This document shows, in pieces, positions 39,495 to 48,173 of a stretch of 64,000 nt of DNA. Position 1 is the stretch's first letter, and the number at the start of each line of letters is the position of its first letter. The notes under the pieces were generated by a model. The model did no database searches, was not told the origin of the DNA, and saw nothing but the letters and a program-made list of their open reading frames with translations. Origin of the DNA: an uncultured Dongia sp. (lineage in GTDB: Bacteria; Pseudomonadota; Alphaproteobacteria; Dongiales; Dongiaceae); NCBI RefSeq assembly GCF_936916975.1, contig NZ_CAKZGO010000019.1, positions 62,001 to 126,000 on the forward strand, read 5' to 3'. Position numbers and translations under genes: made by a program.

Positions 39495-40360
39495 ACGGCA
39501 GCCTCGAACGGGATCGGGCGGCGCAGGCCTGCGATCAGCGGCAGGTAGTCGATATCGTCGGGGCCGATGAAGCCATGGCGGATCAGGAAGTCGATCAGCA
39601 CCAGGGAAATATCGTACATGAATTCGTCGCTCGAACGCAGGCGATGGATGAGTTCAGAGACCGGGATGAGTTCGAAGCCCGCCACTTCGCCGTCTTCGTT
39701 TCGTGGTCTGAAATCTTCCGGCAGATCGAGGTCGAAGTTGAATTGCTGGCCGACACGCAAGCCCTCGCCCGCCTCGATCATCAGCGTGACGATGCCGACC
39801 GGTTGCGCGCGTTCGGCAAGGCTCTCCGGAATGCCGGCTTCCTCGCGGCATTCCTTGATGAGATTCTCGGCCGGCGTAAGGCCCAGCGGCTGACCGCCAC
39901 CGACGACCAGATCGAGCATGTTGGGATCGACCGATTTGGTGGGCGCACGGCGCGCGACCCAGACCTTCATTTCCCAGCCGCGGCCGACGAAGCCGTTGAG
40001 GTTGACGCCATAGGCCATGACGCCGAAGAGCGGTGCCGCTGCGCGTTCCATCACCAGGAAGGGCGCCTCGTCATAGTGGCGATTGACGGGATAAAGCTCG
40101 TTGCGCCAACCGGGAATGCGGCCCTTGTCACGGAGATGCTCAAGAACATCCGCCATCGCCGCACTGCGCGCGGTTGCGTCCGACAAGGTCGGATGCATTG
40201 CCAGTGTGGTGGCATCGCGCTGGAACACATCCTTGCGTTCCGCCAGTTCAGTGCCGAGTGCCGGCTTTACCCAGCCGACATGCTGGCCGGCCACGACGAA
40301 GCGCAGATAGCGCGCAAGGTCCGGCGCGCCGTAGCGGTCATATTGTCGGAGCAGGCTCAA
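39491..40360 (-). CDS. DUF4743-NUDIX hydrolase, copy 2
   Basis: 289 aa. Same two-part layout as the downstream copy: DUF4743 region (RYLRFVVAGQHVGWVKPALG), FGVMAYGVNLNGFVGRGWEMKVWVARRA split in the middle of the protein, then NUDIX box GGGQPLGLTPAENLIKECREEAGIP with a complete EECREEAG-type core. Being closer to the consensus box, this copy is the more likely active enzyme. The likely substrate class is thiamine diphosphate-like molecules, by family. It overlaps argE by 4 bp upstream. Confidence 0.87.
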   Translation of the reverse strand: MSLLRQYDRYGAPDLARYLRFVVAGQHVGWVKPALGTELAERKDVFQRDATTLAMHPTLSDATARSAAMADVLEHLRDKGRIPGWRNELYPVNRHYDEAPFLVMERAAAPLFGVMAYGVNLNGFVGRGWEMKVWVARRAPTKSVDPNMLDLVVGGGQPLGLTPAENLIKECREEAGIPESLAERAQPVGIVTLMIEAGEGLRVGQQFNFDLDLPEDFRPRNEDGEVAGFELIPVSELIHRLRSSDEFMYDISLVLIDFLIRHGFIGPDDIDYLPLIAGLRRPIPFEAAV

Positions 40361-41514
40361 TTCACCCGCGCCCAGTCGATGAGGCGGCGCAGGAAAACGT
40401 CGCCCGCCGCCAGTTGTTCCTTGTCGATGAACTCGTCCGGCTGATGCGCCTGGGCGATATGGCCGGGGCCGCAGACGATGGCCGACATGCCGGCCTGCTG
40501 GAACTGGCCGGCTTCGGTCGCGTAGGCGAGACTGACGGTCTCGTTGGCGCCGGTCAGATGTTTGAGGAGGGCTTCGGCGGCGCCGTCATGCTCTTCCACC
40601 AAGGGCGGTGCGGAAACGCGCGGCGTAATGACAATGTCGACTTCCGGCACGATGGGGCGCAGCTCCGCCACGCGCTTCTCGATAAAGGCCGTGAGCGGCC
40701 CCAGCATCTGGTCCGGGTGACCGCCGGGGATGGCGCGGAAGTCCCACAGGAAGCGACATTGACGCGCGATGATGTTGACCGCCGTGCCGCCCTCGATACT
40801 GCCGATATTGTAGGAGCAATGCGGCGGATCGAAACTGCGATCAAAAGGGCCATCGGCACGGATGCCGTCATAGATGCGCGCCATTTCCGAGATCACCTCG
40901 GCGGCGAGGCCGATCGCGTTCAAGCCGCGCTCCGGCTGGCTGGAATGCCCGTCCTTGCCGGTGACGTCGACCGCAAAGGAATAGACGCCCTTGTGACGGA
41001 CACCCAGCTTCATGCCCGTGGGTTCACCGATGATGGCTAGGCGCGGCCTGGGAAGATTCTGGCCGATCGCCTTCAGGAGATGCGGCGCGCCGAGGCAGCC
41101 AAGCTCTTCATCATAGGAGAACGCGAAATGCAGCGGTGTGGTCAGCGGCTTGCCCGCCATCTCCGGCACCAAGGCCAAGCACAGCGCGATGAAGCCCTTC
41201 ATGTCGCTGGTGCCGCGGCCGACGAAGCGCGCATCGGTCTCCACGAGCTTGAACGGATCGCTGGTCCAGGGCTGACCTTCGACGGGCACCACATCGGTAT
41301 GGCCGGAGAGCACGATACCACCGTCGCGCTTCGGGCCGATCGTCGCCCAGAGATTGGCCTTCGGCTGGCCATCGGGCGCCGGCACGATCTCTACCTCGGC
41401 GCCGTGTTCCTTGAGGTAATCGCCGATCCAATGGATCAAGGCCATGTTGGAGCGGGAGGAGACGGTGTCGAACGCGATGAGGCGTTCCAGGATGGCGGTG
41501 AAGCTGCCAGTCAT
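40357..41514 (-). CDS. argE: Acetylornithine deacetylase
   Basis: 385 aa, M20 family. Start at 41514 gives MTGSFTAILERLIAFDTVSS. Metal-site motifs are readable: GHTDVVPVEGQPWTSDPF with the first His/Asp, GRGTSDMKGFIALCLAL, YDEELGCLGAP with the catalytic Glu, IGEPTGM, and a C-terminal GPGHIAQAHQPDEF with the last His. It removes acetate from N-acetylornithine in arginine synthesis. It sits between folE and the NUDIX pair with short gaps, so the five genes are probably one transcript. Confidence 0.93.
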   Translation of the reverse strand: MTGSFTAILERLIAFDTVSSRSNMALIHWIGDYLKEHGAEVEIVPAPDGQPKANLWATIGPKRDGGIVLSGHTDVVPVEGQPWTSDPFKLVETDARFVGRGTSDMKGFIALCLALVPEMAGKPLTTPLHFAFSYDEELGCLGAPHLLKAIGQNLPRPRLAIIGEPTGMKLGVRHKGVYSFAVDVTGKDGHSSQPERGLNAIGLAAEVISEMARIYDGIRADGPFDRSFDPPHCSYNIGSIEGGTAVNIIARQCRFLWDFRAIPGGHPDQMLGPLTAFIEKRVAELRPIVPEVDIVITPRVSAPPLVEEHDGAAEALLKHLTGANETVSLAYATEAGQFQQAGMSAIVCGPGHIAQAHQPDEFIDKEQLAAGDVFLRRLIDWARVN

Positions 41515-41536
41515 GGCTGATCTCGATCCGAAATGC

Positions 41537-42169
41537 TTATGAGCTGGAGCCGACCGTCGCAGCTGGCAGGCCGATGAAGGCGAGGAATTCACGCCGCGTC
41601 GAGGGATCGTTGCGGAAGGCGCCCAGCATGCGGCTGGTCACCATCGAGGTACCGGCCTTGTGCACGCCGCGCGTGGTCATGCATTGATGGCTGGCATCGA
41701 TCACCACCGCAACGCCACGCGGCTGCAATTCGTCGTTGAGCGTGTTGGCGATCTGTGCGGTGAGCTTCTCCTGGATCTGCAGGCGCTTGGCGTAGCAGTC
41801 CAGCAGGCGGGCCAGCTTCGAGATGCCGACCACGCGCTTCCTGGGCAGATAGGCGATATGCGCGCGGCCGATGATCGGCGCCATGTGATGTTCGCAATGG
41901 CTTTCGAAACGGATGTCCTTGAGGACGATCATCTCGTCATAGCCATCGGTCTCGGAGAATGTCCGGGTCAGGATCTCGGCCGGGTCCGCATCGTAGCCGA
42001 CAAAGAATTCGCGGTAGGATTTAGCGACACGGCGCGGCGTATCGAGAAGTCCTTCGCGGGTCGGATCGTCACCGGCCCAGCGGATGAGCGTGCGCACCGC
42101 TTCTTCGGCTTCAGCCTGGGTCGGTTTGCCAGACTCGATTTTGGTGGATTTCGTTGGGGCCTTGGCCAC
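41537..42169 (-). CDS. folE: GTP cyclohydrolase I
   Basis: 210 aa. First step of tetrahydrofolate synthesis: GTP to 7,8-dihydroneopterin triphosphate. Zinc and active-site elements are [20 protein letters not shown] (Cys, His) and the later [13 protein letters not shown] (His, Cys). [24 protein letters not shown] is typical FolE1. The first ~25 residues are a lysine-rich tail not found in all relatives. It follows apaG by 41 bases that contain a perfect hairpin, and argE follows 22 bases later. Confidence 0.97.
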   Translation of the reverse strand: MAKAPTKSTKIESGKPTQAEAEEAVRTLIRWAGDDPTREGLLDTPRRVAKSYREFFVGYDADPAEILTRTFSETDGYDEMIVLKDIRFESHCEHHMAPIIGRAHIAYLPRKRVVGISKLARLLDCYAKRLQIQEKLTAQIANTLNDELQPRGVAVVIDASHQCMTTRGVHKAGTSMVTSRMLGAFRNDPSTRREFLAFIGLPAATVGSSS

Positions 42170-42186
42170 GCGATGTTCCTTTCGCT

Positions 42187-42208
42187 CTTCGCGCGCTCTC
42201 GCGCGAAG
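42187..42208. other. Perfect hairpin in the apaG-folE spacer
   Basis: CTTCGCGCG-CTCT-CGCGCGAAG: a 9-bp stem with a tetraloop just after the apaG stop and ~18 bases before the folE start. No T run follows, so it may affect mRNA processing or folE translation rather than end transcription. Confidence 0.6.
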
Positions 42209-42210
42209 GA

Positions 42211-42603
42211 TCAGTTCAGACGCTTCGACTGATAGGGGCTGTCGAGGGAGAAAGCCGGAACGACGATGTCGAACATCTCGCCGGTCTCGCTTTCCATCTC
42301 ATAGGTCCCCACCATGATGCCGGACGGCGTCTTCAACGGTGTCCCGCTGGTGTATTCATAGCTCTCGCCAGGATGCAGCACCGGCTGTTCGCCGACCACG
42401 CCGGCGCCGCGCACTTCCTGCACGCGGCCGAGCGAATCCGTGATGCGCCAATGGCGGTTGCGCAATTGCACCGTGAGGTCGCCCTTGTTCTCGATGCGGA
42501 CATGATATTTCCACACGAAATGCGCCTCATCCGGCGCCGATTGATCGTCGAGATAGGTCGGCTCCACGCTGACGAGAATGCTGCGGGTGGTCTGTTGATA
42601 CAT
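42211..42603 (-). CDS. apaG: ApaG protein
   Basis: 130 aa from [15 protein letters not shown], matching the family N-terminus; an upstream in-frame start at 42648 would add 15 unrelated residues. The beta-sandwich ApaG blocks are [20 protein letters not shown] ([12 protein letters not shown] then [11 protein letters not shown]), [11 protein letters not shown]-like [20 protein letters not shown], and [19 protein letters not shown]. Its biochemical role is unsettled; in enterobacteria it is linked to cobalt tolerance and Ap4A metabolism. First gene of the folE operon. Confidence 0.95.
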   Translation of the reverse strand: MYQQTTRSILVSVEPTYLDDQSAPDEAHFVWKYHVRIENKGDLTVQLRNRHWRITDSLGRVQEVRGAGVVGEQPVLHPGESYEYTSGTPLKTPSGIMVGTYEMESETGEMFDIVVPAFSLDSPYQSKRLN

Positions 42604-42748
42604 CTGGTTCGCCCTGCTGGCGTCGGAATAGAAGTCTAAGTAATTCAAACTGCGGCTACTTTAGATCGATTACCCGACAGAAGCCAATCTGGCCGCGACG
42701 TCGATCAGCGTTATTGGCGGCAATCTACAACCACTCCGCAGAAAAGAA

Positions 42749-42776
42749 AACGGCGCCAGGTTGCCCTGGCGCCGTT
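42749..42776 (-). terminator. Rho-independent terminator of the OmpA-family gene
   Basis: On the minus strand a perfect 12-bp stem AACGGCGCCAGG / CCTGGCGCCGTT with a 4-base loop, then TTTTCTTTTC. It lies 25 bases after the OmpA-family stop codon. Confidence 0.92.
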
Positions 42777-42800
42777 CCGCATTAAGCGGTGGTAGTTCGA

Positions 42801-43637
42801 TTACTGAACGATGATCTCGGCGCGGCGGTTAGCCTGCTCCTTGACACCGTCAGCGGTCGGAACCGCATTCTCGGCTTCGCCCTTCCAGGCGGTGGTGATG
42901 GCTTCGGCCGGGACGCCGGCAGCGATCAGCGCTTCGCGGACCGCGTCAGAGCGGCGCTCGGAGAGCTTCTCGTTGTAGGCATCGGAACCGGAGCGGTCAG
43001 TATGACCGGTCACCGAGATAGCCGTCGACTTGTTGGCACCGAAATCGGCGACCACCTGGTTGACCACGGCCTGGGCCGCATCGTTGATGTTCGACTTGTC
43101 GAAGTCGAACAGCACCAGATAGACGTTCGGAGCCGGAGCAGCTTCAGCGGCGGGCGCCGGAGCAGCTTCGAGTTCGGCCAGAGCCGCGAGGAGTTCGTCC
43201 TTGCAAGCGCTGATGTGATCGTACTGGAAGTTCTCTTCCTGCTGCTCAAGCCAGCAATCAAAGCGGGCCTGGGCGCGGGCAGCGAGTTCCGGCTTGCTGT
43301 CACGAGCGCCGCCATCGAGGGCAGCCAGCAAACGACCACGGATGTCGGTGATTTCGCCAAGCGAATCGGCCGGCAGGTCGCGGTTGGCCGGATCTTCCGG
43401 CTGAACGACTTCACCACCAGCAGCGGCAAGGCCACGGCGGGCGAAGTAGCCTGCGTCACGCCAATCGAACATTTCGTCGGCTTCGAACACGGCCAGGTCA
43501 CGATATTCGGTGGTCAGCGCCTGGGTGAACGGCGTACCGCCGCTCGCTTCAGTCGTACGGATACGGTCGAGATCGGTCGTGCAGGCTGCCAGAAATCCAA
43601 CTGCCCCCAGAACCGCCAGAAGTTTTAATGCTTTCAT
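42801..43637 (-). CDS. OmpA/Pal-family outer-membrane lipoprotein
   Basis: 278 aa. Signal peptide MKALKLLAVLGAVGFLAAC with lipobox LAAC; a GAGGAG site lies just before the ATG. Residues about 20-155 are a helical region with LAVFEADEMFDWRDAGYFAR, then an Ala/Pro linker (AAPAPAAEAAPAP). The OmpA C-terminal domain starts at YLVLFDFDKSNINDAA and contains ISVTGHTDRSGSDAYNEKLS and ERRSDAVREALI (the NxxLSxxRA peptidoglycan-binding helix). It should tether the outer membrane to peptidoglycan. A strong terminator and long leader point to a well-expressed single gene. Confidence 0.92.
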   Translation of the reverse strand: MKALKLLAVLGAVGFLAACTTDLDRIRTTEASGGTPFTQALTTEYRDLAVFEADEMFDWRDAGYFARRGLAAAGGEVVQPEDPANRDLPADSLGEITDIRGRLLAALDGGARDSKPELAARAQARFDCWLEQQEENFQYDHISACKDELLAALAELEAAPAPAAEAAPAPNVYLVLFDFDKSNINDAAQAVVNQVVADFGANKSTAISVTGHTDRSGSDAYNEKLSERRSDAVREALIAAGVPAEAITTAWKGEAENAVPTADGVKEQANRRAEIIVQ

Positions 43638-43901
43638 TTTTGTCTCCTCGCTCTTGTTCAGCGCCGTCCCCAGGTTCCGATGCATCGCCCAGACGCTTCG
43701 CAACATCCCCGACTTCGGCTTATGCCTTAAATCTCGGCTGATTTCGAAAAACCGGTAAAACTTGTGGAAATCCCCCGGCGAAGCCAGCCCGAGTACTGAC
43801 ATCTCCGGCACTATAGGTAAACGTCCCAGCGATGTCAAAAGCCGGCACACCGGATTTGGTTCCCTTCAAACTGCAATTTTTGTTGATTTTGGGGCGGTTT
43901 C

Positions 43902-44576
43902 TTAGGGGTTGCGGGCGGCAGAATTTGCCGCCCCATCGAGTCGCGCGAGGTCGATAACCAGGCCTTGAGCAGCCACGGCATCCGCCGGGTCATGACTGAC
44001 CAGGAGCACGGGAAGGTTGCGCGCAGCGGCCCGTTCAAAGACCAGACTGCGGAACCTCCCCCGCAATGCAACATCCAGTTTCGCGAAGGGCTCGTCGAGC
44101 AGCAGCGCCTGCGGTTCGGCAAGCAACGTGCGCATCAGGGCGATGCGCGCACGCTCGCCGCCAGAGAGGCTGAGCGGATCCCGCCCGCCCAGCCCGGGCA
44201 ATTCGGCCTCGGCCAGGCCAGCCATGATTCGGGCTTGGCGTTCGTTTCGCCCTAGGCCCGGCGCCAGACCGAAAGCCAGATTCTCGGCCACGGACAAATG
44301 CGGAAACAGGAGGTCGTCCTGGAATAGGATTCCTAGTCGTCGTGCCTGGGTCGGCAGCGGGCCGATGTCCCTTCCGTTGAGCAGCACCCGCCCTTCGGCC
44401 GCGAAGGCCGGCGGCAGGGCACCGATCAGCCAGTTGAGGAGACTCGACTTGCCACTGCCGGACGGGCCCATCAGCACGGTCGGCTGGCCGGCTGCGATGT
44501 CGCAATCGATCGGGCCTAGAAGTCGCACGCCATCCTTGAACAGGGTGACGCCTTGCAGTGCGAGAATGCCCTTCAT
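43902..44576 (-). CDS. ynjD: YnjD-like ABC transporter ATPase
   Basis: 224 aa. Walker A GPSGSGKSS at about residues 37-45, Q-loop LFQDDLLFPHLSV, signature LSLSGGERARIALMRTLL, Walker B ALLLDEPFAKLD and switch His in LLVSHDPADA. The short chain and the partner genes match E. coli YnjD of the ynjBCD set. Its start overlaps the permease stop by 4 bp. Drives uptake of an unknown solute; relatives of the set are near thiamine and iron-type importers. Confidence 0.9.
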   Translation of the reverse strand: MKGILALQGVTLFKDGVRLLGPIDCDIAAGQPTVLMGPSGSGKSSLLNWLIGALPPAFAAEGRVLLNGRDIGPLPTQARRLGILFQDDLLFPHLSVAENLAFGLAPGLGRNERQARIMAGLAEAELPGLGGRDPLSLSGGERARIALMRTLLAEPQALLLDEPFAKLDVALRGRFRSLVFERAAARNLPVLLVSHDPADAVAAQGLVIDLARLDGAANSAARNP

Positions 44577-46273
44577 CGGCGGCTCCAGCGCGGACGGCGC
44601 GCGGCCAAGAGGGCCAGCACGAAGAACAGCCCGGCGACGGTCGCCTGCAGGATGCCATAGACGCCGACGATACGCCGATCGCCGCCGGCACTCAGCGCCA
44701 CCGCTTCGCTGGCCAGAGTCACGACGCGCCCCTCGCCGCCTTGCACGGTCGGCAGATAGAGTGACAGGCTGACCGAGCCGCCGATGGCCGCAGCCCAGCC
44801 GATGGCCCCGCGCAGCAGCGGCAGCTTGATACGCCAGAGGATCTGGAACGGCGATTGGCCGAGCGCCAGCCCGATCCGCTCGAAGCGCGGATCGAAAGCA
44901 CGCCAAGGTTCTTTGAGCGTCAGGAAGACATAGGGAAAGACGAACAGCAGATGCAGCCACAAAACGGCAAGCCAGGTGCCGTTGAGGCCGATCAGAAGGA
45001 GCAGAACCTGGAGGCCGAGCAGGAAGCTCACCTCCGGCACCAGGAGCGGCAGGAACAGCCATTTTTCCGCCCGTACAACAAGCTCTTCGCGCAGATGCTT
45101 TTCATGTTCCAGGCAGGCGAGTGCCAAGACAATGGCAAGGCCTGTGGCAGCCGAGGCAATGCCGAGGCTGTTGATGAGTGGCGCCCCGATGCCGGCAAAA
45201 GCACGACCCCACGCATCGAGGCTGGCACCGCTCGGCAGCAAGGCAGGATAGCGCCAGGCCTCGGCGATTGACCACATGGCCAGGCCGAAGAGTGCCGCCA
45301 CGATCATGGCGACGGCGGCGAGGCAGATCGTCTGCAAGAGGGCCCGGCCGAGCAGCATCACTGCGCGCGGTCCTTGACGACGGCCGGCGGTCAGCCATCC
45401 GCGCAGCAGCAAGGTTGCGGCCCGCTCCCCCAGCCACCACAGCAGGATGGCGCCGGCGACCAGCGACACCTGCAACAGGGCGGCAGAGGCAGCAAGAAAT
45501 CTTTGTGTGAGATCCGGGTCGTTGGCCCAGCGCAAAATCAGTACCGGCAAGGTCGGCGGTGCCGTAGGCCCCAGGATCAACGACATGTCGACCACCGACA
45601 GGCCATAGGCAAGGACAGCGAGGATCGGAAAGCGAATGAGCGGATAGAGCAGCGGCAGCACCAGCTTCACCCAGGCAATCTCATCACGATAGCCGAGCGT
45701 GCGGGCGGTCAGAAGGAGCGGCGCCGGCTTGATCTGATGCAAGGCCATCACCATGGCAACGAACAGGAACGGCGTTTCCTTGAGAAACAAGGCCAGCGCC
45801 AGAGCGAGGCCGCTCTCGCCTGGCACGAGTTGCCAGTCCGGCGGCAACGGCCACGCATGGGTGAGCGCCTGAAGGGCGCGAAGAATCCAGCCAGAGGGGG
45901 CGAGCACGAAGGCGAGCCCCAGGGCCAGTGAGACATGCGGGACCGCGAGCACGGCGATGGCGAGGCGATGTGGCCATGTTCGGGACGCGGTGCCCATCGG
46001 ATCGAACTCTGCCACCAGCGCGGTGGCGACCAGCACGGCAGCGATCGTGGCACCGATGCCGGCGATCATGGTTGAGAACAGGCACGGCAGCAGGCGCGGA
46101 TCGCCGAACAATTGCCGGAATCCGGCCGCGCTGAATGTGTCTCCACCGAGCGCCGGCAGATAGCCGAAGCCCAGGGCCAGCACGAAAGCGAGGCCGAGGC
46201 CGATCGAGCCCACCAGCAGGATCAGTGCTGCGGCGGGCGCCAACTGGCCGCGCGACAGCGTGCTACTGGCCAT
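44573..46273 (-). CDS. ynjC: YnjC-like double-length ABC permease
   Basis: 566 aa, about twelve hydrophobic segments, consisting of two BinPDT_dp_1-type permease halves in one chain. The EAA-like cytoplasmic loops are readable in both halves (LTARTLGYRDEIAWVKLVLP and RIGLALGQSPFQILWRIKLP). A start at 46273 (MASSTLSRGQ) overlaps the end of the binding-protein gene by 11 bp; a longer frame beginning at 46348 would run far into that gene. The fused two-half form is characteristic of YnjC, so a single chain provides the whole pore. Confidence 0.9.
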   Translation of the reverse strand: MASSTLSRGQLAPAAALILLVGSIGLGLAFVLALGFGYLPALGGDTFSAAGFRQLFGDPRLLPCLFSTMIAGIGATIAAVLVATALVAEFDPMGTASRTWPHRLAIAVLAVPHVSLALGLAFVLAPSGWILRALQALTHAWPLPPDWQLVPGESGLALALALFLKETPFLFVAMVMALHQIKPAPLLLTARTLGYRDEIAWVKLVLPLLYPLIRFPILAVLAYGLSVVDMSLILGPTAPPTLPVLILRWANDPDLTQRFLAASAALLQVSLVAGAILLWWLGERAATLLLRGWLTAGRRQGPRAVMLLGRALLQTICLAAVAMIVAALFGLAMWSIAEAWRYPALLPSGASLDAWGRAFAGIGAPLINSLGIASAATGLAIVLALACLEHEKHLREELVVRAEKWLFLPLLVPEVSFLLGLQVLLLLIGLNGTWLAVLWLHLLFVFPYVFLTLKEPWRAFDPRFERIGLALGQSPFQILWRIKLPLLRGAIGWAAAIGGSVSLSLYLPTVQGGEGRVVTLASEAVALSAGGDRRIVGVYGILQATVAGLFFVLALLAARRPRWSRR

Positions 46274-47495
46274 AGAGCTGGGTCCAGCGCGCCTCAAGCG
46301 CCACCATCCAGCTGGGATGCGGTTCCGGCAGCACCGGGCCCAGTTCATGGGGCGACAAGGTGGCTATGCCCTTGGGCAGGTCGTCGAACATCCGGCGCTC
46401 ATCAGTGCCGAGGAGGTTCATCTCCAGAACCGTGGGATCGCCCCAGATCGCGGCATTCTCTTTGCGCGACTGCGCTTCCAGCGAGAGCAGAAAATCGGCC
46501 AGCACCACAGCACCCGCCTTGGCATTGGCGTTGAACGGGATCGCCACGAAATGCGTGTTGCCGATAGTGCCGCCGTCCAGCACAAAGCTGCGCACGGTCT
46601 CCGGCAGCAGGCCCTGTGCGATCGCAGAGGATGCATCGCCGGGGTTGAACGCCATCGAGATGTCGATCTCGCCATCCCCCAGCAATTGGCGGAGGGCCGT
46701 GCTTGACGTCGGATAGCTTTTGCCCTGGCGCCAGAGATGGGGCGTGAGGTCACTGAGATAATCCCAGAGCGGCGTGGTCACCGTGTCGAAGCGGGCCGCA
46801 TCGAGCGGCTGGTCGAACGGCGTGCGATCGGGCGACAGCGACAGAAGGAATTGCTTCAGGATGGTCGAGCCGATGAAATCGGGCGGCGCCGGATAGGTGA
46901 AGCGGCCCGGATTGGCCTTGGCCCAATCGCGCAAGGCCGGCAGCGAGCGCGGCGGCTGCGGCAGCCGCGCCGTGTCATGGAAGAACACCAGTTGCGCCAT
47001 GCCCCAGGGTGACTCGTAACCATCGGTCGGCACGGTGAAATCGGACAGCACGGTGGGCTTGGTGGTCGGATCGACGAATTTCATGTTGGGCAGCAGTTGG
47101 ATGATCGGCCCGAACAGCAAACCCTGTTTCTTCATGGCGGCGAAGTTCTCGCCATTGATCCAGATGAGGTCGACACCGCCACCATCGCCCTGCCCCGCGA
47201 TCTTGCCGGCCAGCACCCGTGTCACGGCCTCCGCGGTGTCGGTCAGCTTCACGTGCTGAACGGTGACGCCAAAGCGCGCAGCCACTTCGCTGCCTGCCCA
47301 GGCGATGTAGTCGTTGATGCGCTGATCGCCGCCCCAGGCGTTGAAATAGACGGTCTGACCGCGGGCGGCAGCCAGCGCCGCCTGGTAGCTCGCCGGTGCC
47401 GGATCCGCCCGCGCCACCCGGCTGCCCAGGGGGATCGCAAGCGAAAGGGCCAAGCCGCCCAGGAGGAGGTCGCGCCGGGTCGCACCGCTCGTCAT
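46263..47495 (-). CDS. ynjB: YnjB-like ABC substrate-binding protein
   Basis: 410 aa. N-terminal TRRDLLLGGLALSLAIPLGS is a twin-arginine-type signal peptide with cleavage near ARA-D (about residue 31). The mature protein has the extracellular binding-protein pattern: GQTVYFNAWGGDQRINDYIAW (YFNAWGGD then NDYIAWAG), DLIWINGENFAAMKKQGLLF, and a long C-lobe. The WGGD..IN..I.W motif and the downstream YnjC/YnjD genes support YnjB. Tat export is unusual for such a protein but not unique. First gene of the operon. Confidence 0.9.
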   Translation of the reverse strand: MTSGATRRDLLLGGLALSLAIPLGSRVARADPAPASYQAALAAARGQTVYFNAWGGDQRINDYIAWAGSEVAARFGVTVQHVKLTDTAEAVTRVLAGKIAGQGDGGGVDLIWINGENFAAMKKQGLLFGPIIQLLPNMKFVDPTTKPTVLSDFTVPTDGYESPWGMAQLVFFHDTARLPQPPRSLPALRDWAKANPGRFTYPAPPDFIGSTILKQFLLSLSPDRTPFDQPLDAARFDTVTTPLWDYLSDLTPHLWRQGKSYPTSSTALRQLLGDGEIDISMAFNPGDASSAIAQGLLPETVRSFVLDGGTIGNTHFVAIPFNANAKAGAVVLADFLLSLEAQSRKENAAIWGDPTVLEMNLLGTDERRMFDDLPKGIATLSPHELGPVLPEPHPSWMVALEARWTQLYGQ

Positions 47496-47593
47496 CTGCC
47501 GTTTTCCCTTTGTTGCCGCGCCATTCTATACGGGCGAAACGGCAAATAGTTTCAGCTTTCGCCACGGCCCCGGTTTCCTGGAACCCCACTATC

Positions 47594-47622
47594 TTGAACC
47601 CGGCAGCGCGATACCCTATAAA
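47594..47622 (+). promoter_or_regulatory. Promoter of tRNA-Gly
   Basis: TTGAAC (47594-47599), a 17-base spacer and TATAAA (47617-47622), about 25 bases before the tRNA 5' end. Good match to a housekeeping sigma-70 promoter. Confidence 0.75.
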
Positions 47623-47647
47623 TCGCCCGCAGCAGTCCGTCAGGGCC

Positions 47648-47721
47648 GCGGGTGTAGCTCAATGGTAGAGCAGAAGCTTCCCAAGCTTACGACGAGGGTT
47701 CGATTCCCTTCACCCGCTCCA
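47648..47721 (+). tRNA. tRNA-Gly (CCC), insertion target
   Basis: Cloverleaf with acceptor GCGGGTG / CACCCGC, D-arm GCTC..GAGC, anticodon loop TTCCCAA (CCC), T-arm GAGGG-TTCGATT-CCCTT, discriminator T and encoded CCA. The last 46 bases (47676-47721) recur exactly at 52106-52151, so the gene is the attachment site of an integrative element and its present 3' half was probably supplied by that element. Confidence 0.96.
47676..47721 (+). repeat. attL: left 46-bp direct repeat
   Basis: Identical to 52106-52151. Begins GCTTCCCAAGCTTACGACGA and ends CACCCGCTCCA; spans the anticodon-to-CCA part of tRNA-Gly. Confidence 0.93.
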
Positions 47722-47738
47722 CTTTTCTTGCATTTTTT

Positions 47739-47754
47739 GGGATAATTTGGGACA
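47739..47754 (+). repeat. Arm-type repeat, left
   Basis: GGGATAATTTGGGACA, 15 of 16 bases identical to 51997-52012 in the same orientation. Placement inside the left end fits an integrase arm-binding site; this is an inference. Confidence 0.55.
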
Positions 47755-47788
47755 GTTCGGCCGCCAATTTTGGCGGAGGAACTGTTGC

Positions 47789-47887
47789 ATGGCCGTCATC
47801 GAGAAGCGTGGAAAGTTCCGGTACCGCGTCAAAATCCGCTGAAAGGGTCAGAATCAGACCCGCACATTTGAGACCACCGCGGCTTAA
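47789..47887 (+). pseudogene. Tyrosine integrase, broken N-terminal stub
   Basis: The ATG at 47789 has a GGAGG site upstream and encodes MAVIEKRGKFRYRVKIR, then TGA (47840), then KGQNQTRTFETTAA and TAA (47885). Read through the TGA this is the typical arm-binding start of tRNA-specific integrases (MA.I.KR.GK.R..VR.KG....TF.T...A). Only ~32 codons remain; the catalytic domain is gone. A perfect palindrome CCGCCAATTTTGGCGG (47761-47776) lies just upstream and could have been its operator. Confidence 0.8.
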
Positions 47888-47888
47888 G

Positions 47889-48173
47889 GATATTCACTCG
47901 CACGATAAGTTTGGATCGCCTCGATATCGAACCTACCGCGGGAAGGAAATTCCGGTTTACGTCCCGCCGACACGGCTGGGCTTGTTGGAAAAAGTCAGGG
48001 GTGCCAATGCTTGGTCCGGATGGATATTCTGCGCGCCCCGCTTCGTGAGCGATCCACTTGTTCTTTTGACTAGGCCCGAGCCGAGGTTCATTGCGCTTCA
48101 CGCCCACAAGGTCGAACGTGCGCGTTGGATATTGGGGTTATCACTTCAGACCACTGATCCAGCTACTGAGTAG
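47889..48173 (+). CDS. Fragment or short ORF of an unknown element gene
   Basis: An open frame in which the part from DKFGSPRYRTYRGKEIPVYV onward has protein-like composition: PTRLGLLEKV, WSGWIFCAPRFVSDPLVLLT, FIALHAHKVERARWILGLSL and the end QTTDPATE. No ATG with a ribosome binding site precedes it; the frame runs backward into the integrase stub, suggesting a deletion joined the two. I do not recognise the family. It may be a 5'-truncated cargo gene. Confidence 0.4.
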   Translation, partial: DIHSHDKFGSPRYRTYRGKEIPVYVPPTRLGLLEKVRGANAWSGWIFCAPRFVSDPLVLLTRPEPRFIALHAHKVERARWILGLSLQTTDPATE

